From positions 4,204,501 to 4,268,500 of the forward strand of contig NC_008786.1 of NCBI RefSeq assembly GCF_000015565.1: a stretch of DNA of 64,000 bases, given 5' to 3'. The notes below the pieces were generated by a model. It was not told the origin of the DNA and searched no databases. It saw only the letters and a list, made by a program, of their open reading frames with translations. The stretch's first letter is position 1. The number at the start of each line of letters is the position of its first letter. This document shows, in pieces, positions 46,324 through 54,755 of the stretch. Origin of the DNA: Verminephrobacter eiseniae EF01-2. Its GTDB lineage: Bacteria > Pseudomonadota > Gammaproteobacteria > Burkholderiales > Burkholderiaceae_C. The translations under genes and the position numbers were made by a program.

Positions 46324-47094
46324 CTACCGGCCGCTCCAGACCGGCTTGCGTTTTTCAGCAAAGGCCCGCAGGCCTTCCTGGCGATCCTCCGACTGGAAGG
46401 CCTTGGCGACCAGCGCCATCTGGCCGTCCCACAGTGCCGCCTCGGTTTGCTCGCTCGCTGCCTGCACCACGGCCTTGCTGGCCGCCAGGGCCAGCGGCGA
46501 GTTCTGCACCAGGCGTTGCGCCAGCGCCAAGGCGTCCTGCAGTGCGCACCCCGGAGAGGACAGCTGGTTGACTACCCCCTGCTGATGGAAATAAGCCGCC
46601 TCGCGGATGTCCCCGGTCAACGCCAATTCCATCGCTAGGTGGTGCGGCATGCGCCGCGGCAAGCGGAACAGGCCGCCGCCGATGGCGACGACGCCATTGC
46701 GCACCTCGGGCAGACCCAGCTTGGCACTGGATGCCGCGACGATGAGGTCGCAGCTCAGGCACAACTCGAGCCCGCCGCCGACGGCATATCCTTCCACGGC
46801 CGCGATCAACGGCTTGGTGGACGGCTTGCTGAACATGCCGAAACCGCCACGCTCCGGCGTGGCCGGACGCTCGCCGCGCGCCACCGCCTTCAGGTCGGCG
46901 CCAGCGCAGAAGGTGCCGCCCGCGCCAGTGATGATGCCGACGAACAGGCTGTCGTCCGCATCCAGCATGTCCATGACGGCCTGCATCTGACGCGAGGTGG
47001 CCAGATCGAACGCGTTCCGCGCCTCAGGGCGGTTGATCGTGATGATCAGGATGCCGCCTTCGCGCTGCGTCGTGATGCTCTGCGCTTCGCTCAT
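46324..47094 (-). CDS. Enoyl-CoA hydratase
   Basis: A 256-residue crotonase-fold enzyme with both catalytic Glu (GGGLELCLSCD and GLPEVRNGV), the oxyanion motif AGGTFCAGADLKAV and the C-terminal RQEGLRAFAEKRKPVWSGR. It hydrates 2-enoyl-CoA in beta-oxidation-type routes. It follows the SDR gene by 7 bp on the minus strand, in an operon ligase-SDR-hydratase. The ATG at 47094 starts MSEAQSITTQ. Confidence 0.92.
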   Translation of the reverse strand: MSEAQSITTQREGGILIITINRPEARNAFDLATSRQMQAVMDMLDADDSLFVGIITGAGGTFCAGADLKAVARGERPATPERGGFGMFSKPSTKPLIAAVEGYAVGGGLELCLSCDLIVAASSAKLGLPEVRNGVVAIGGGLFRLPRRMPHHLAMELALTGDIREAAYFHQQGVVNQLSSPGCALQDALALAQRLVQNSPLALAASKAVVQAASEQTEAALWDGQMALVAKAFQSEDRQEGLRAFAEKRKPVWSGR

Positions 47095-47101
47095 GGCTCG
47101 C

Positions 47102-47890
47102 TCACATCGAGAACGAGAAGCCGCCATTGACCGGATAGGTCTGGCCGGTGATCCAGTCGCTGGCGCCGGAAGCCAGGAACAGCACCATGTTGGCTACGTC
47201 GGTGGGCTTGCCAGGGCGGCGGATGACGTAGTGCGACATCATCTTCTTCAGCCGCTCGGGATCGGCATTCAAGCGCGCCTCGATTGGCGTCGTCAGCGTG
47301 GCAGCGATCGCCACGCAGTTGGCCGTGACCTGGTGACGGCCCATGGTGCGAGCCACCGCACGCATGAAACCGGCTGCCCCGGCCTTGGCCGCGGAGTACA
47401 CCTCCAGGCCGGATTCACCGACACGGCCCGCGTCGGAAATGATGGTGATCAGGCGGCCGCTCTTGCGCTCGATCATGTCCGGGATCACAGCGCCCGTGCA
47501 GTTGATGACGCCGTACAGGTTCACATCCACGGCACCGCTCCAGACCTCCGGCCCGAATTCCCAGAATGGCTTGCGGCCGTCAGGTGACGGATGGGCGCCC
47601 AGATTGCCTGCATTGTTCACCAGCACGTCGACCGGGCCGGCCAGATCGCGCACCTGCGCGATCATGGCCTTGACGCTGACGTTGTCCGTGACGTCGGCCT
47701 GCACGGCATAAGCCTTGCCTCCAGCGTTGCCAATGGCTTTGGCGACCGCCTGCGCGCGCTCCAGGAAGTAATCGTTGACGATCACGGTCGCGCCATGGGC
47801 TGCCAGATGTTCAGCCACCTGCTGGCCGACTCCCTGACCGGCTCCCGTCACCAGCGCCACGCGCCCCGTCACATCCAGAATGTCGTTCAT
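47102..47890 (-). CDS. Short-chain dehydrogenase/reductase
   Basis: A 262-residue SDR with the cofactor motif TGAGQGVGQQVA, VNNAGN, and the active site Ser in ISDAGR with Tyr-x3-Lys in VYSAAKAG. The Asp after the second beta strand (VNDYF) suggests NAD(H). It probably oxidises a 3-hydroxyacyl-CoA in the pathway of its operon neighbours. The start overlaps the ligase stop as ATGA. It is paralogous to the SDR at 63020-63832 (shared TGAGQGVG and SEAGR/SDAGR motifs). Confidence 0.9.
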   Translation of the reverse strand: MNDILDVTGRVALVTGAGQGVGQQVAEHLAAHGATVIVNDYFLERAQAVAKAIGNAGGKAYAVQADVTDNVSVKAMIAQVRDLAGPVDVLVNNAGNLGAHPSPDGRKPFWEFGPEVWSGAVDVNLYGVINCTGAVIPDMIERKSGRLITIISDAGRVGESGLEVYSAAKAGAAGFMRAVARTMGRHQVTANCVAIAATLTTPIEARLNADPERLKKMMSHYVIRRPGKPTDVANMVLFLASGASDWITGQTYPVNGGFSFSM

Positions 47891-49434
47891 ACCCGTCGTT
47901 CCTTTCCAATCCAGTAGGGGTTTCTCAGTTCTCGCTTGAGGACCTTGCCCATGCCATTACGGGGCAGGTCTTCCACGAACTCGATGCGGCGTGGCTGCTT
48001 GTAGGACGCCAGGTAGCGCTCGCAATGCGCCAGCAAATCGGCCTCGTTCGCCGCACGTCCGGCCTTGAGCTGGCAGAACGCCAGCACCTGCTCGCCGAAG
48101 TCCTCGTCGGGGATACCGATAACGGCGACATCTTCGACCGCGGCATGCCGCATCAGGACCGACTCGATCTCGGCCGGATAGACGTTCACTCCGCCGGTGA
48201 TGACCATGTCCTTGACGCGGTCGGTGATGAACAGATAGCCGTCTTCGTCCAAATAGCCGACATCGCCGGTGCGGAAAAACCCGCGCGCATCCAGCACATC
48301 CTCACCGAGTGCCGGTTCATTGAGGTACTGCTTGATCGTGATCGGCGTCTTGACCCACAACTCGCCAATCTGGCCCGTCGGCAACAGGTGGCCAAGGGCA
48401 TCGCGTACCTCGACCGACACATGGCGAAACGGCAGGCCGCTTGAACCTGGCTTGCGCTCCTGCATGGCGGGCAACAGCGCGCAGACCATGCCGGTTTCGG
48501 TAGAGCCGTAGTTCTCCTGCAAGGTGTCGCGGCCGAAGTAGGACAGCATCCACAGCTTGAGTGCATAAGGAACCGGCGCCGCCCCCACACCGATGCGGCG
48601 GATGGAGGACACGTCGTACCGCGCCAGCACTTCAGGCGCCAGCCCCGCCAAGCGTTTGAACATGGTTGGAACACCCGACCAGAGGTGCACGTGGTGCTTC
48701 TGGATCAGCGCCAGCACGCCCTCGGCATCGAACCGGCGCTGCAGCACCAATGTGCGGCCCTTGCGGATGGCGCTCCACATCTGGCTGGGACCGGAAGCGT
48801 GGTGCATGGGCATGTTGACCAGTTGCACCCGCACCCCTTCGACGGCACCTGATGCATCGACACTTTCAAAGTATTCGCGCAGCGTGACCAAATCCGTCGA
48901 CGGCCTGCCCACAGCCACCCCTTTTGGCAAGCCCGTAGTGCCCGAGGTATAGATCAGCAGGCTGGCCTCCGCCAGTGATTGGCGCGCCACTTCAGGCGCC
49001 TCCAGCAGTTCCGACCAGGGCACGAAGCTTTCGCCCGGCGTTTCAATGGTCACCACCAGCGGCACCAGCGCAGCCTGGACTGTGCGCGAGACGACGGCCA
49101 GATCCTGCGCGTCGGTGATGAACACCTGCGCACCGCTGTCGGACAGCACGTAGCGGGCTTCTTCGTCGGTCAGACGCCAGTTCACCCCCAGCATCGAACA
49201 GCCCAGCTTGGCGAGCGCGCCGGATAGCACCAGCCATTCCATGCGCACTTCCATGCTGAGCGCCACGATGTGGCCATGCTCCACGCCGCGCAGGTGCAAG
49301 GCCTGCGCGACGCGGTTGGCCCGCGCGTTCAGTTCCCGCCAGGTCAGGCTGCGCTCGCCCTCGATGCAGGCCTGCGCATCAGGTGTTTGGACAGCCCAGT
49401 ATTCGATGCTGCCCGGTCGGATCTCGTCGGTCAC
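47887..49434 (-). CDS. AMP-forming acyl-CoA ligase
   Basis: A 515-residue ANL-superfamily ligase with P-loop IYTSGTTGLPKGVAVG, motif QENYGSTETGMV, hinge DRVKDMVITGGVNVYPAEIESVL and the C-terminal Lys in GMGKVLKRELR. It activates a carboxylic acid to its CoA thioester. A GTG at 49434 preceded by AAGGAAG is the likely start; a TTG at 49458 is the alternative. It diverges from the DUF35-thiolase module and leads the ligase-SDR-hydratase operon. Its promoter region contains a candidate TetR operator (49476-49498). Confidence 0.9.
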   Translation of the reverse strand: MTDEIRPGSIEYWAVQTPDAQACIEGERSLTWRELNARANRVAQALHLRGVEHGHIVALSMEVRMEWLVLSGALAKLGCSMLGVNWRLTDEEARYVLSDSGAQVFITDAQDLAVVSRTVQAALVPLVVTIETPGESFVPWSELLEAPEVARQSLAEASLLIYTSGTTGLPKGVAVGRPSTDLVTLREYFESVDASGAVEGVRVQLVNMPMHHASGPSQMWSAIRKGRTLVLQRRFDAEGVLALIQKHHVHLWSGVPTMFKRLAGLAPEVLARYDVSSIRRIGVGAAPVPYALKLWMLSYFGRDTLQENYGSTETGMVCALLPAMQERKPGSSGLPFRHVSVEVRDALGHLLPTGQIGELWVKTPITIKQYLNEPALGEDVLDARGFFRTGDVGYLDEDGYLFITDRVKDMVITGGVNVYPAEIESVLMRHAAVEDVAVIGIPDEDFGEQVLAFCQLKAGRAANEADLLAHCERYLASYKQPRRIEFVEDLPRNGMGKVLKRELRNPYWIGKERRV

Positions 49435-49475
49435 CTTTTCTTCCTTCTGGAAAGACAATGGGGCCGAATGTAAGA

Positions 49476-49498
49476 TACTTGCTGAACAACAAGCTAGT
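49476..49498. promoter_or_regulatory. Candidate TetR operator, divergent ligase/DUF35 promoter
   Basis: TACTTGC, a 10-bp spacer and GCTAGTT form an inverted repeat with one mismatch per side, matching the spacing of the repeats before both paralogous TetR genes. It lies in the 132-bp divergent region between the ligase start and the start of the extended DUF35 reading frame. Role is inferred from the shared pattern. Confidence 0.45.
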
Positions 49499-49645
49499 TA
49501 TGTATTTCCCTAGTGCGCTCAATCGGATGGGTTCATAGGATTCGCCCAGCCTCGTCCTCCACACCCATGAACATGACACGCTCCCTGCTCAAGCCCGCGC
49601 TGTACCAAGAGGAATCAGCGCCACGCCCCCCCTTCGCTGCGAGGC

Positions 49646-50002
49646 ATGCGCTGCGACGCCTGCGGCTATGTGTTTTTTCCACCGCAGAACCTCGGTTGCG
49701 AACAATGCGGCACGACCGGCAGCGCGTTGCGCCCCTGCCAGCTCGTCGGCAGTGGCACGCTGATGGCACGCGTGACGGTGCACCTGCACGCCAAGCCGGA
49801 GCGCCCTGCCCCCTTTGTCATCGGTACGGTGCGCCTGGATGACGGCCCCGTGGTGCGCATGCTGCTGGACGCTCCGCCCGATACCTTGCCTCCGATTGGC
49901 AGCCCCATGGTCGCCGTTCTATCGCCGGTGGCATCCGAGGAAGGCTCCCGCGTGCACGACTTGCGCTTCTCACTCGCGCAACCTGCCCCACTTCAGGAGT
50001 AA
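49646..50002 (+). CDS. DUF35 zinc-ribbon/OB-fold protein, apparently frameshifted at its 5' end
   Basis: From this ATG, 118 residues include a zinc ribbon CX2CX11CX2C (Cys3, 6, 18, 21) and an OB-fold (VGSGTLMARVTVHLHAKPERPAPFVIGTVRLDDGP). DUF35 proteins bind thiolase-like or HMG-CoA synthase-like partners and channel acyl-CoA. An upstream frame from ATG 49567 (MNMTRSLLKPALYQEESAPR) would join this one if the C7 run at 49626-49632 were C6, giving an N-terminus closer to its paralogue at 60629. So the gene is frameshifted, phase-variable or starts late. It ends 3 bp before the thiolase-like gene. Confidence 0.8.
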   Translation: MRCDACGYVFFPPQNLGCEQCGTTGSALRPCQLVGSGTLMARVTVHLHAKPERPAPFVIGTVRLDDGPVVRMLLDAPPDTLPPIGSPMVAVLSPVASEEGSRVHDLRFSLAQPAPLQE

Positions 50003-50005
50003 GTC

Positions 50006-51157
50006 ATGCCTGTCACCCTTGGTTCCCTACGCCCCGTCTACGTGGTGGGCGTGGGATTGCACCCCTACCAGCCGCTGAGCGAGACGCCTTATGTACAACT
50101 CGGCCTCTCTGCAGCCCGCGACGCCCTGACCGACGCACGCGTGCCGTGGGAGTTCGTGGATTCGGCCTACGTGGCCAAGGCCTTGCTGCCCATGGCCGTC
50201 GGCCGCCCGATGCTGCGGCACCTGGGGGCCACCGGGCTGCCTATCACCCATGTCGAAAACGCATCGGCCTCCGGATCCGCCGCTTTCCGCCAGGCCTGCA
50301 TGGAAGTCGCTTGCGCGATGAGCGACATCTCCTTCGTCATCGGCGTCGACAAGCCGACCGCGCTGGGGTCGCGAGCGGAAATGCTGACCGGCATTCCTAA
50401 CTTGGCCGACGACGCCATCGTCCCATTCACGCATTTCGCGCTGCTGGCCGATGCGTACGCGCAGCGAACCGGCTGTTCGTTCGAAGACATCGCGCGCGTC
50501 GCCGGCAAGAACCTGCGCAATGCCAGCCTGAACCCGTTCGCCCAACGCCGGCAGGCCAAGACGCTGGATGAAATCCTGGGCGGCAAGAAAGTCTCCGGCC
50601 AGTTCACGACCCTGCAATGCACCCCCGTGGGCGAAGGCGCAGCCGCCGTGGTGGTTGCCTCCGAAGAGGGTCTGCGCCGTGCCGGCCTGGGATTGGAGCG
50701 CGCCGTGCGCATCACGGCTTCGGCGGCCCGCAGCCAGCGCGTCTACACCGACCCCACGCGCTACGACGAAATGCTGACCAAGGAAACCGTCGAGGCGGCA
50801 CTGGCACAGGCGGGTGTCTCCGCTGGTGGCCTGGATGTAATCGAACTTCACGACGCCTTCACGGTCGAGGAACTCGAGTACCTGGAAGCCATCGGCGTAT
50901 GCGGTCACGGCCAGGCGGCAGGCCTTCTAAAAGAAGGTGCCTTCGACATCGGCGGACGCTGTGCCGTGAGTCCTTCAGGGGGCCTGATCGGCATGGGACA
51001 CCCGATTGGCCCCACGGGCATTGGGCAGATCGTGGAGATCACCCGGCAGTTGCGCGGCGAAGCTGGCGTGCGACAGCACCCCGATGCGCAGATCGGCCCG
51101 GCACACATGGTCGGACTCGGCGCGGTGTGCTTCGCCCACGTGCTGCAGAGCCTCTAG
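50006..51157 (+). CDS. Thiolase-fold protein (SCP2/Ltp2-like lipid-transfer/aldolase type)
   Basis: A 383-residue thiolase-superfamily protein of the SCP-x/Ltp branch, with HVENASASGSAAF near residues 82-94 where thiolases have the nucleophilic Cys; that position is Ser or Ala here. It keeps ELHDAFTVEELEY and GGLIGMGHPIGPTG with the His. Together with an adjacent DUF35 partner this matches Ltp2/ChsH2-DUF35 retro-aldolases that cleave beta-hydroxyacyl-CoA. Claisen thiolysis is unlikely. The ATG has AGGAG six bases upstream. Its TAG stop coincides with an IS630 insertion. Confidence 0.85.
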   Translation: MPVTLGSLRPVYVVGVGLHPYQPLSETPYVQLGLSAARDALTDARVPWEFVDSAYVAKALLPMAVGRPMLRHLGATGLPITHVENASASGSAAFRQACMEVACAMSDISFVIGVDKPTALGSRAEMLTGIPNLADDAIVPFTHFALLADAYAQRTGCSFEDIARVAGKNLRNASLNPFAQRRQAKTLDEILGGKKVSGQFTTLQCTPVGEGAAAVVVASEEGLRRAGLGLERAVRITASAARSQRVYTDPTRYDEMLTKETVEAALAQAGVSAGGLDVIELHDAFTVEELEYLEAIGVCGHGQAAGLLKEGAFDIGGRCAVSPSGGLIGMGHPIGPTGIGQIVEITRQLRGEAGVRQHPDAQIGPAHMVGLGAVCFAHVLQSL

Positions 51158-52268
51158 TCCACTGCATCATTGAACAAGCACCTGCCGAATGCGCCGTGAT
51201 GGATCGTCGTACTTCCACTTGATGGGCTTGGGATTCTTGTTGTGTTCGCGGATGTAGCGCATCAGCTTTCGCCCCAAGTCCTTCACCGAGGTAAATACGC
51301 CGCGGGTTATGACATCACGCTGAATGCGCGAGAACCAGTTCTCCACTTGGTTCAGCCACGACGAGTACGTGGGTGTGAAGTGCATGCGCACGTTGCCGTG
51401 CTGTACAAGGAAGTCCCGCACGCGCTGGGTCTTGTGGCTGCTGACGTTGTCGCAGATGACATGGATCTCCTGCCGCTCGCACTGGCTGGCGACGATGTCG
51501 GTAAGGAAGGCGACGAATTGCTCGCTGGTGTGGCGCGCCGCGGTCTTGCCCAGCACCTGGCCGGTGGCGGTGTTCAGCGCCGCGAACAAGCTCAGCGTGC
51601 CGTTTCTCTTGTACTCGAATCCGTGGCTCTCGGCACGCCCTGGCGACAGCGGCAGCATCCGGTCCTTGCGATCGAGTGCCTGGATGGCGGTCTTCTCATC
51701 GACGCAGAACACCACGGCGTGCGCCGGTGGATTGAGGTACAGCCCGATCACATCGGCCGCCTTGGTCTCGAAGTCCGGGTCGTTGGACACCATGTGTCGA
51801 TCCAGCCTTTGCGGTCGCACGTTGTGCTTGCGCCAGATGCGCTGAACAGCAGAAACGGATACGTCGCCAAGTTCAGCCGACAACTTGTAGCTGCTCCAGT
51901 GCGTGGAGCCATCGCTCGGCTTGCGCCTGAGCGTGTAGTTGAGCACCCGCGCTTCCAGTTTTGCCGGTGGCTGCTTGGGCGCGCGTCCCGGGTGCCGGGC
52001 GTACATGCCCGCCAGGCGCTCGCTGAGAAAGCGGCTGGACCAGCGGGAGATGAAACGCGAGTCGCATTCGAGCCTTTGCATGATGGTGTCGCGCGACTGA
52101 CCCTCTTCGAGCATGAGGATCAGCTTGGCCCTGCGCACGTCCGCCACGCGCGCCGTGCGGCTACGCGTGGCGGTCAACAATTTGTCTCGCTCGGCGTCGG
52201 TCAGATTCATTTTTCCCATGCGTTGCATTTAACCACAAGCGGGGTGTTGTTTCAATGGTGCAGTGGAC
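51157..52268. mobile_element. Intact IS630-family element in a stop codon
   Basis: Ends GTCCACTGCATCATTGAAC (from 51157) and the complementary TTCAATGGTGCAGTGGAC (to 52268) are inverted repeats flanked by TA at 51155-51156 and 52269-52270. The 1112-bp element carries one minus-strand transposase. The pre-insertion target reads CTAG, and the TA plus the element's first G recreates the TAG stop of the thiolase-like gene. A truncated relative is at 37545-38059. Confidence 0.92.
51167..52228 (-). CDS. IS630-family DDE transposase, intact
   Basis: A 353-residue transposase. The N-terminal helix-turn-helix (LTDAERDKLLTATRSRTARVADVRRAKLIL) is followed by a DDE_3 domain with Asp in VVFCVDEKTAIQ, Asp in VICDNVSSHKT and Glu in SSWLNQVENWFSRIQRD. 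The frame is complete, so the element may be mobile. The truncated copy at 37545-38049 shares its C-terminal half with few differences. Confidence 0.92.
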   Translation of the reverse strand: MQRMGKMNLTDAERDKLLTATRSRTARVADVRRAKLILMLEEGQSRDTIMQRLECDSRFISRWSSRFLSERLAGMYARHPGRAPKQPPAKLEARVLNYTLRRKPSDGSTHWSSYKLSAELGDVSVSAVQRIWRKHNVRPQRLDRHMVSNDPDFETKAADVIGLYLNPPAHAVVFCVDEKTAIQALDRKDRMLPLSPGRAESHGFEYKRNGTLSLFAALNTATGQVLGKTAARHTSEQFVAFLTDIVASQCERQEIHVICDNVSSHKTQRVRDFLVQHGNVRMHFTPTYSSWLNQVENWFSRIQRDVITRGVFTSVKDLGRKLMRYIREHNKNPKPIKWKYDDPSRRIRQVLVQ

Positions 52269-52303
52269 TAGTATTCTCTGCCCAGAAACGATTCTCCAGC
52301 GCC

Positions 52304-52939
52304 ATGTCCGCCCAAACGCCCTCGAAGCGAAACACCCAGTCCTCCCGCAGAACACAAGCAGACCGTCGCCAAGACGCCGAGCAGCGCCTGCTCGAGAGCG
52401 GGCTCAAGGTGATCGCCCAGAAGGGCGTGGCAGGCATGACGCTCAACGAGGTTGGCGCTATCGCTGGCTACAGCCGAAGCTTGGTGGCGTATCACTACGA
52501 CAACAAAGAACAATTCCTCGGCGCGCTGGCGCACTATGTGCGCCAGCGCATCCAGGAAGTCCGCGACCAGAGACCATCCGCGGAACCCGGCCTGCCCCGG
52601 CTACTCGGCAGCATCGCTCAGTACATGCGCACCCCTAGTTCACATGGCCGGGCGATCTATGCCATGCTCAATGAAGCCATGATCTTCGATGGCAACCTGC
52701 AGGTATACATGCGTGAGTTCACGCAGTTGACGATCAACACTTACGCCACCCAGTTGCGCATGGCCATCGAAAAAGGCAAAATCAGCGCCGATATCGACGC
52801 GGAGACCACCGCGATCGTCATCGTGGGGATGCTACGCGGCACCGCCATGCAATACCTGCTGGATCCAGAGCGGTTTCCAATGGAGAAAATCACCAGCACG
52901 ATGCTTGATAGCGTGCGTCGCATGCTGGGCGCGACCTGA
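52304..52939 (+). CDS. TetR/AcrR family regulator
   Basis: A 211-residue repressor. The N-terminal helix-turn-helix reads AEQRLLESGLKVIAQKGVAGMTLNEVGAIAGYSRSLVAYHY, the TetR pattern, followed by a helical ligand domain. It begins 34 bp after the IS630 right end, so its original promoter may have been separated from it by the insertion. It is less related to the other two TetR genes here than they are to each other. The effector is probably a CoA thioester or acid, which is inference. Confidence 0.87.
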   Translation: MSAQTPSKRNTQSSRRTQADRRQDAEQRLLESGLKVIAQKGVAGMTLNEVGAIAGYSRSLVAYHYDNKEQFLGALAHYVRQRIQEVRDQRPSAEPGLPRLLGSIAQYMRTPSSHGRAIYAMLNEAMIFDGNLQVYMREFTQLTINTYATQLRMAIEKGKISADIDAETTAIVIVGMLRGTAMQYLLDPERFPMEKITSTMLDSVRRMLGAT

Positions 52940-52979
52940 GCACCGGCCCCGGCATCCGCGGTTAACATTCGCCGGGTCC

Positions 52980-53003
52980 AACTTGCGAGTCAGATTGCAA
53001 GTT
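52980..53003. promoter_or_regulatory. Candidate autoregulatory operator of the 53018 TetR gene
   Basis: AACTTGC and GCAAGTT are perfect 7-bp inverted repeats separated by 10 bp, ending 14 bp before the ATG. The same AACTTGC-N10-GCAA pattern ends 15 bp before the paralogous TetR gene at 58889. Length and symmetry fit a TetR dimer site. Confidence 0.6.
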
Positions 53004-53017
53004 CCTAGCATTCAAGC

Positions 53018-53728
53018 ATGTCAACACAGAGCCAGCCTTTGTCCAGCCCATCCGAGAACCCCGAAACCCTTGCCGATCCGAGTCGCCCCCGCGTGCGCCG
53101 CACTCAAGCCGAACGCGTCGCCGAATCGGACCGCCGCTTGATAGAAGCAGCCATCCGGCTCATCGCCCGCGTCGGCTACACCCACACCACGCTCGAATCT
53201 ATCGGTGTCGAAGCTGGCTATAGCCGCGGCCTGGTCCAGCATCGCTTCGGCAGCAAGGAGCGGCTGCTGGAAGAACTGATCAAACACATCACCGCCGATT
53301 ACCGCGAGCGACTGCTTGTGCGCCTGCAAGGCTTGCGCGGTATGGACGCGCTGTTCTGCGAGATCGACTGCTATCTTGAGGGAATGGACATGCCAGCCGA
53401 GCGATCACTCGCCTTCTTCATGTTGATGCAGGAGTCGCTAGGGCCGGTGCCGCAGATTCGTGCCACCTTCGCAGCCATCAGTGCGCGCTGGCACCGAGCG
53501 CTGACGCGCCAGATCGAGATCGGACAGCAGACGGGCCAGATCCGCTCCGACATCGACCCGGCCAGCGAGGCGCAACTGCTGATCGCGACGCTGCGCGGCC
53601 TGCGCATGCAGTCCATGCTGGACCCGCAAACCAGCAACACGGCGCTGTCCATCGAGTCGCTCAAGAATAACCTGTGCGCACGCCTCCAGGAACCCCGGCA
53701 CACGCCCAGTGCGCGGTCTCGCGAATGA
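53018..53728 (+). CDS. TetR/AcrR family regulator (paralogue A)
   Basis: A 236-residue repressor. The DNA-binding region contains RVRRTQAERVAESDRRLIEAAIRLIARVGY and HTTLESIGVEAGYSRGLVQHRFGSKERLLEEL. The ligand domain ends GLRMQSMLDPQTSN. Nearly all of the HTH and much of the rest are shared with the regulator at 58889-59566, so this is a recent duplicate. A perfect inverted repeat lies just upstream. The two probably control the same or parallel CoA-thioester operons. Confidence 0.9.
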   Translation: MSTQSQPLSSPSENPETLADPSRPRVRRTQAERVAESDRRLIEAAIRLIARVGYTHTTLESIGVEAGYSRGLVQHRFGSKERLLEELIKHITADYRERLLVRLQGLRGMDALFCEIDCYLEGMDMPAERSLAFFMLMQESLGPVPQIRATFAAISARWHRALTRQIEIGQQTGQIRSDIDPASEAQLLIATLRGLRMQSMLDPQTSNTALSIESLKNNLCARLQEPRHTPSARSRE

Positions 53729-53767
53729 GGTGCGTCCGTTACGTTATTCGGCCTGCGTTGGCAGAAG

Positions 53768-54172
53768 TCAGTTCCCCCACGCTTGTTGAATGGCATCGAT
53801 AAGGTCTTTGAGCACCTGAGCAAAGCGCTTGCAATCCTTGGTCTTCGATCCTTCCCGTGCTTCGAAGCTGATGTTCATAGCGTAGAGTTGGTGATCAGGC
53901 CCGATGAATGCGCGGCCCACGGCCTCATTCCCCGGCATGAACGCTGCGATGCTGTAGCCCCGCTTCTTGCCTTGCGCCACAGCGCTTTCCAACTCCCTGC
54001 GTCGCTGCGCTCCGCGGGAACTCGCACTGACACCGATCCTGGCGAGCACGGATTGCAGCACCTCCGGCGGTAACGCGGCCAGATAGGCCAAACCGACAGC
54101 AGTTTTTTGGACAGGCACGCGTGTGCCAAGCGTGACGCGCCGCAATTTGGAAACACTGTCAGGACTATGCCG
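53768..54172 (-). pseudogene. IclR-family regulator, C-terminal fragment
   Basis: The minus strand reads LRRVTLGTRVPVQKTAVGLAYLAAL, then RRELESAVAQGKKRGYSIA and GNEAVGRAFIGPDH, the effector-domain pattern of IclR regulators, and ends in a normal stop at 53768. There is no helix-turn-helix N-terminus: homology stops near 54170, where plus-strand enoyl-CoA-hydratase sequence begins. The two face each other with their 5' ends missing, a deletion scar. It cannot bind DNA as an IclR protein. Confidence 0.75.
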
Positions 54173-54727
54173 TATGGACAGGCGGTGGATCCCACCGCGT
54201 TCTATGCGGAGGCGATGCGACTGTTCCGCAACCGCAAGCCCCTGGTGGCGGCGGTCGAGGGGGCCGCAGTTGGCGCGGGGCTGGGCCTGGCGCTGTTGAC
54301 CGATTTTCGCGTGACCTGCCCGGAGGCCCGCTTCAGCGCAAATTTCAACCGCCTGGGCTTTCATCCTGGCTTCGGACTGAGCCTGACGCTGCCCCGCCTG
54401 GTCGGTGCGCAGAAAGCCGCCATGCTGTTCTACACCGGCCGCCGCATCGGCGGCGAGGAGGCCGTGGCCATCGGCCTAGCCGACGAGCTGGTGGACAAGG
54501 TACAGGTGCTCCCGCGCGCCATGGCACTGACGCAGGACATCGCAGCTTCGGCACCGCTGGCGGTGGCCTCCACGCGCCGCAGCCTGCGCGAAGGACTGGC
54601 CGAACAGGTGGCCGAGGCCAATCAGCAGGAGTTGGCGATCCAGCGCGAGCAGTTCCGCACCGAGGATTTCCGCGAGGGCGTGGCCGCGATGGCGGCGCGC
54701 CGCTTGCCCGTGTTCCATGGGCGTTGA
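54165..54727 (+). pseudogene. Enoyl-CoA hydratase lacking its N-terminus
   Basis: From PYGQAVDPTAFYAEAMRLF the plus strand encodes a crotonase-fold protein through KPLVAAVEGAAVGAGLGLAL to the C-terminal EGVAAMAARRLPVFHGR. The first 60 or so residues, including the oxyanion-hole strand with the AGxxFCAGAD motif, are absent. An in-frame ATG at 54107 lies in antisense IclR sequence and would give only an artificial N-terminus. The stop is normal, and the CoA-transferase gene follows after 28 bp. It is very probably non-functional. Confidence 0.75.
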
Positions 54728-54755
54728 CAGCAGACAAGAGTATTCGAGAGCCCAT

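Noticed and set aside
54107..54164. ATG at 54107 as the true start of the hydratase at 54165-54727
   Set aside because: The first 20 or so codons lie antisense to conserved IclR sequence and do not resemble a crotonase N-terminus; the gene is better read as 5'-truncated.
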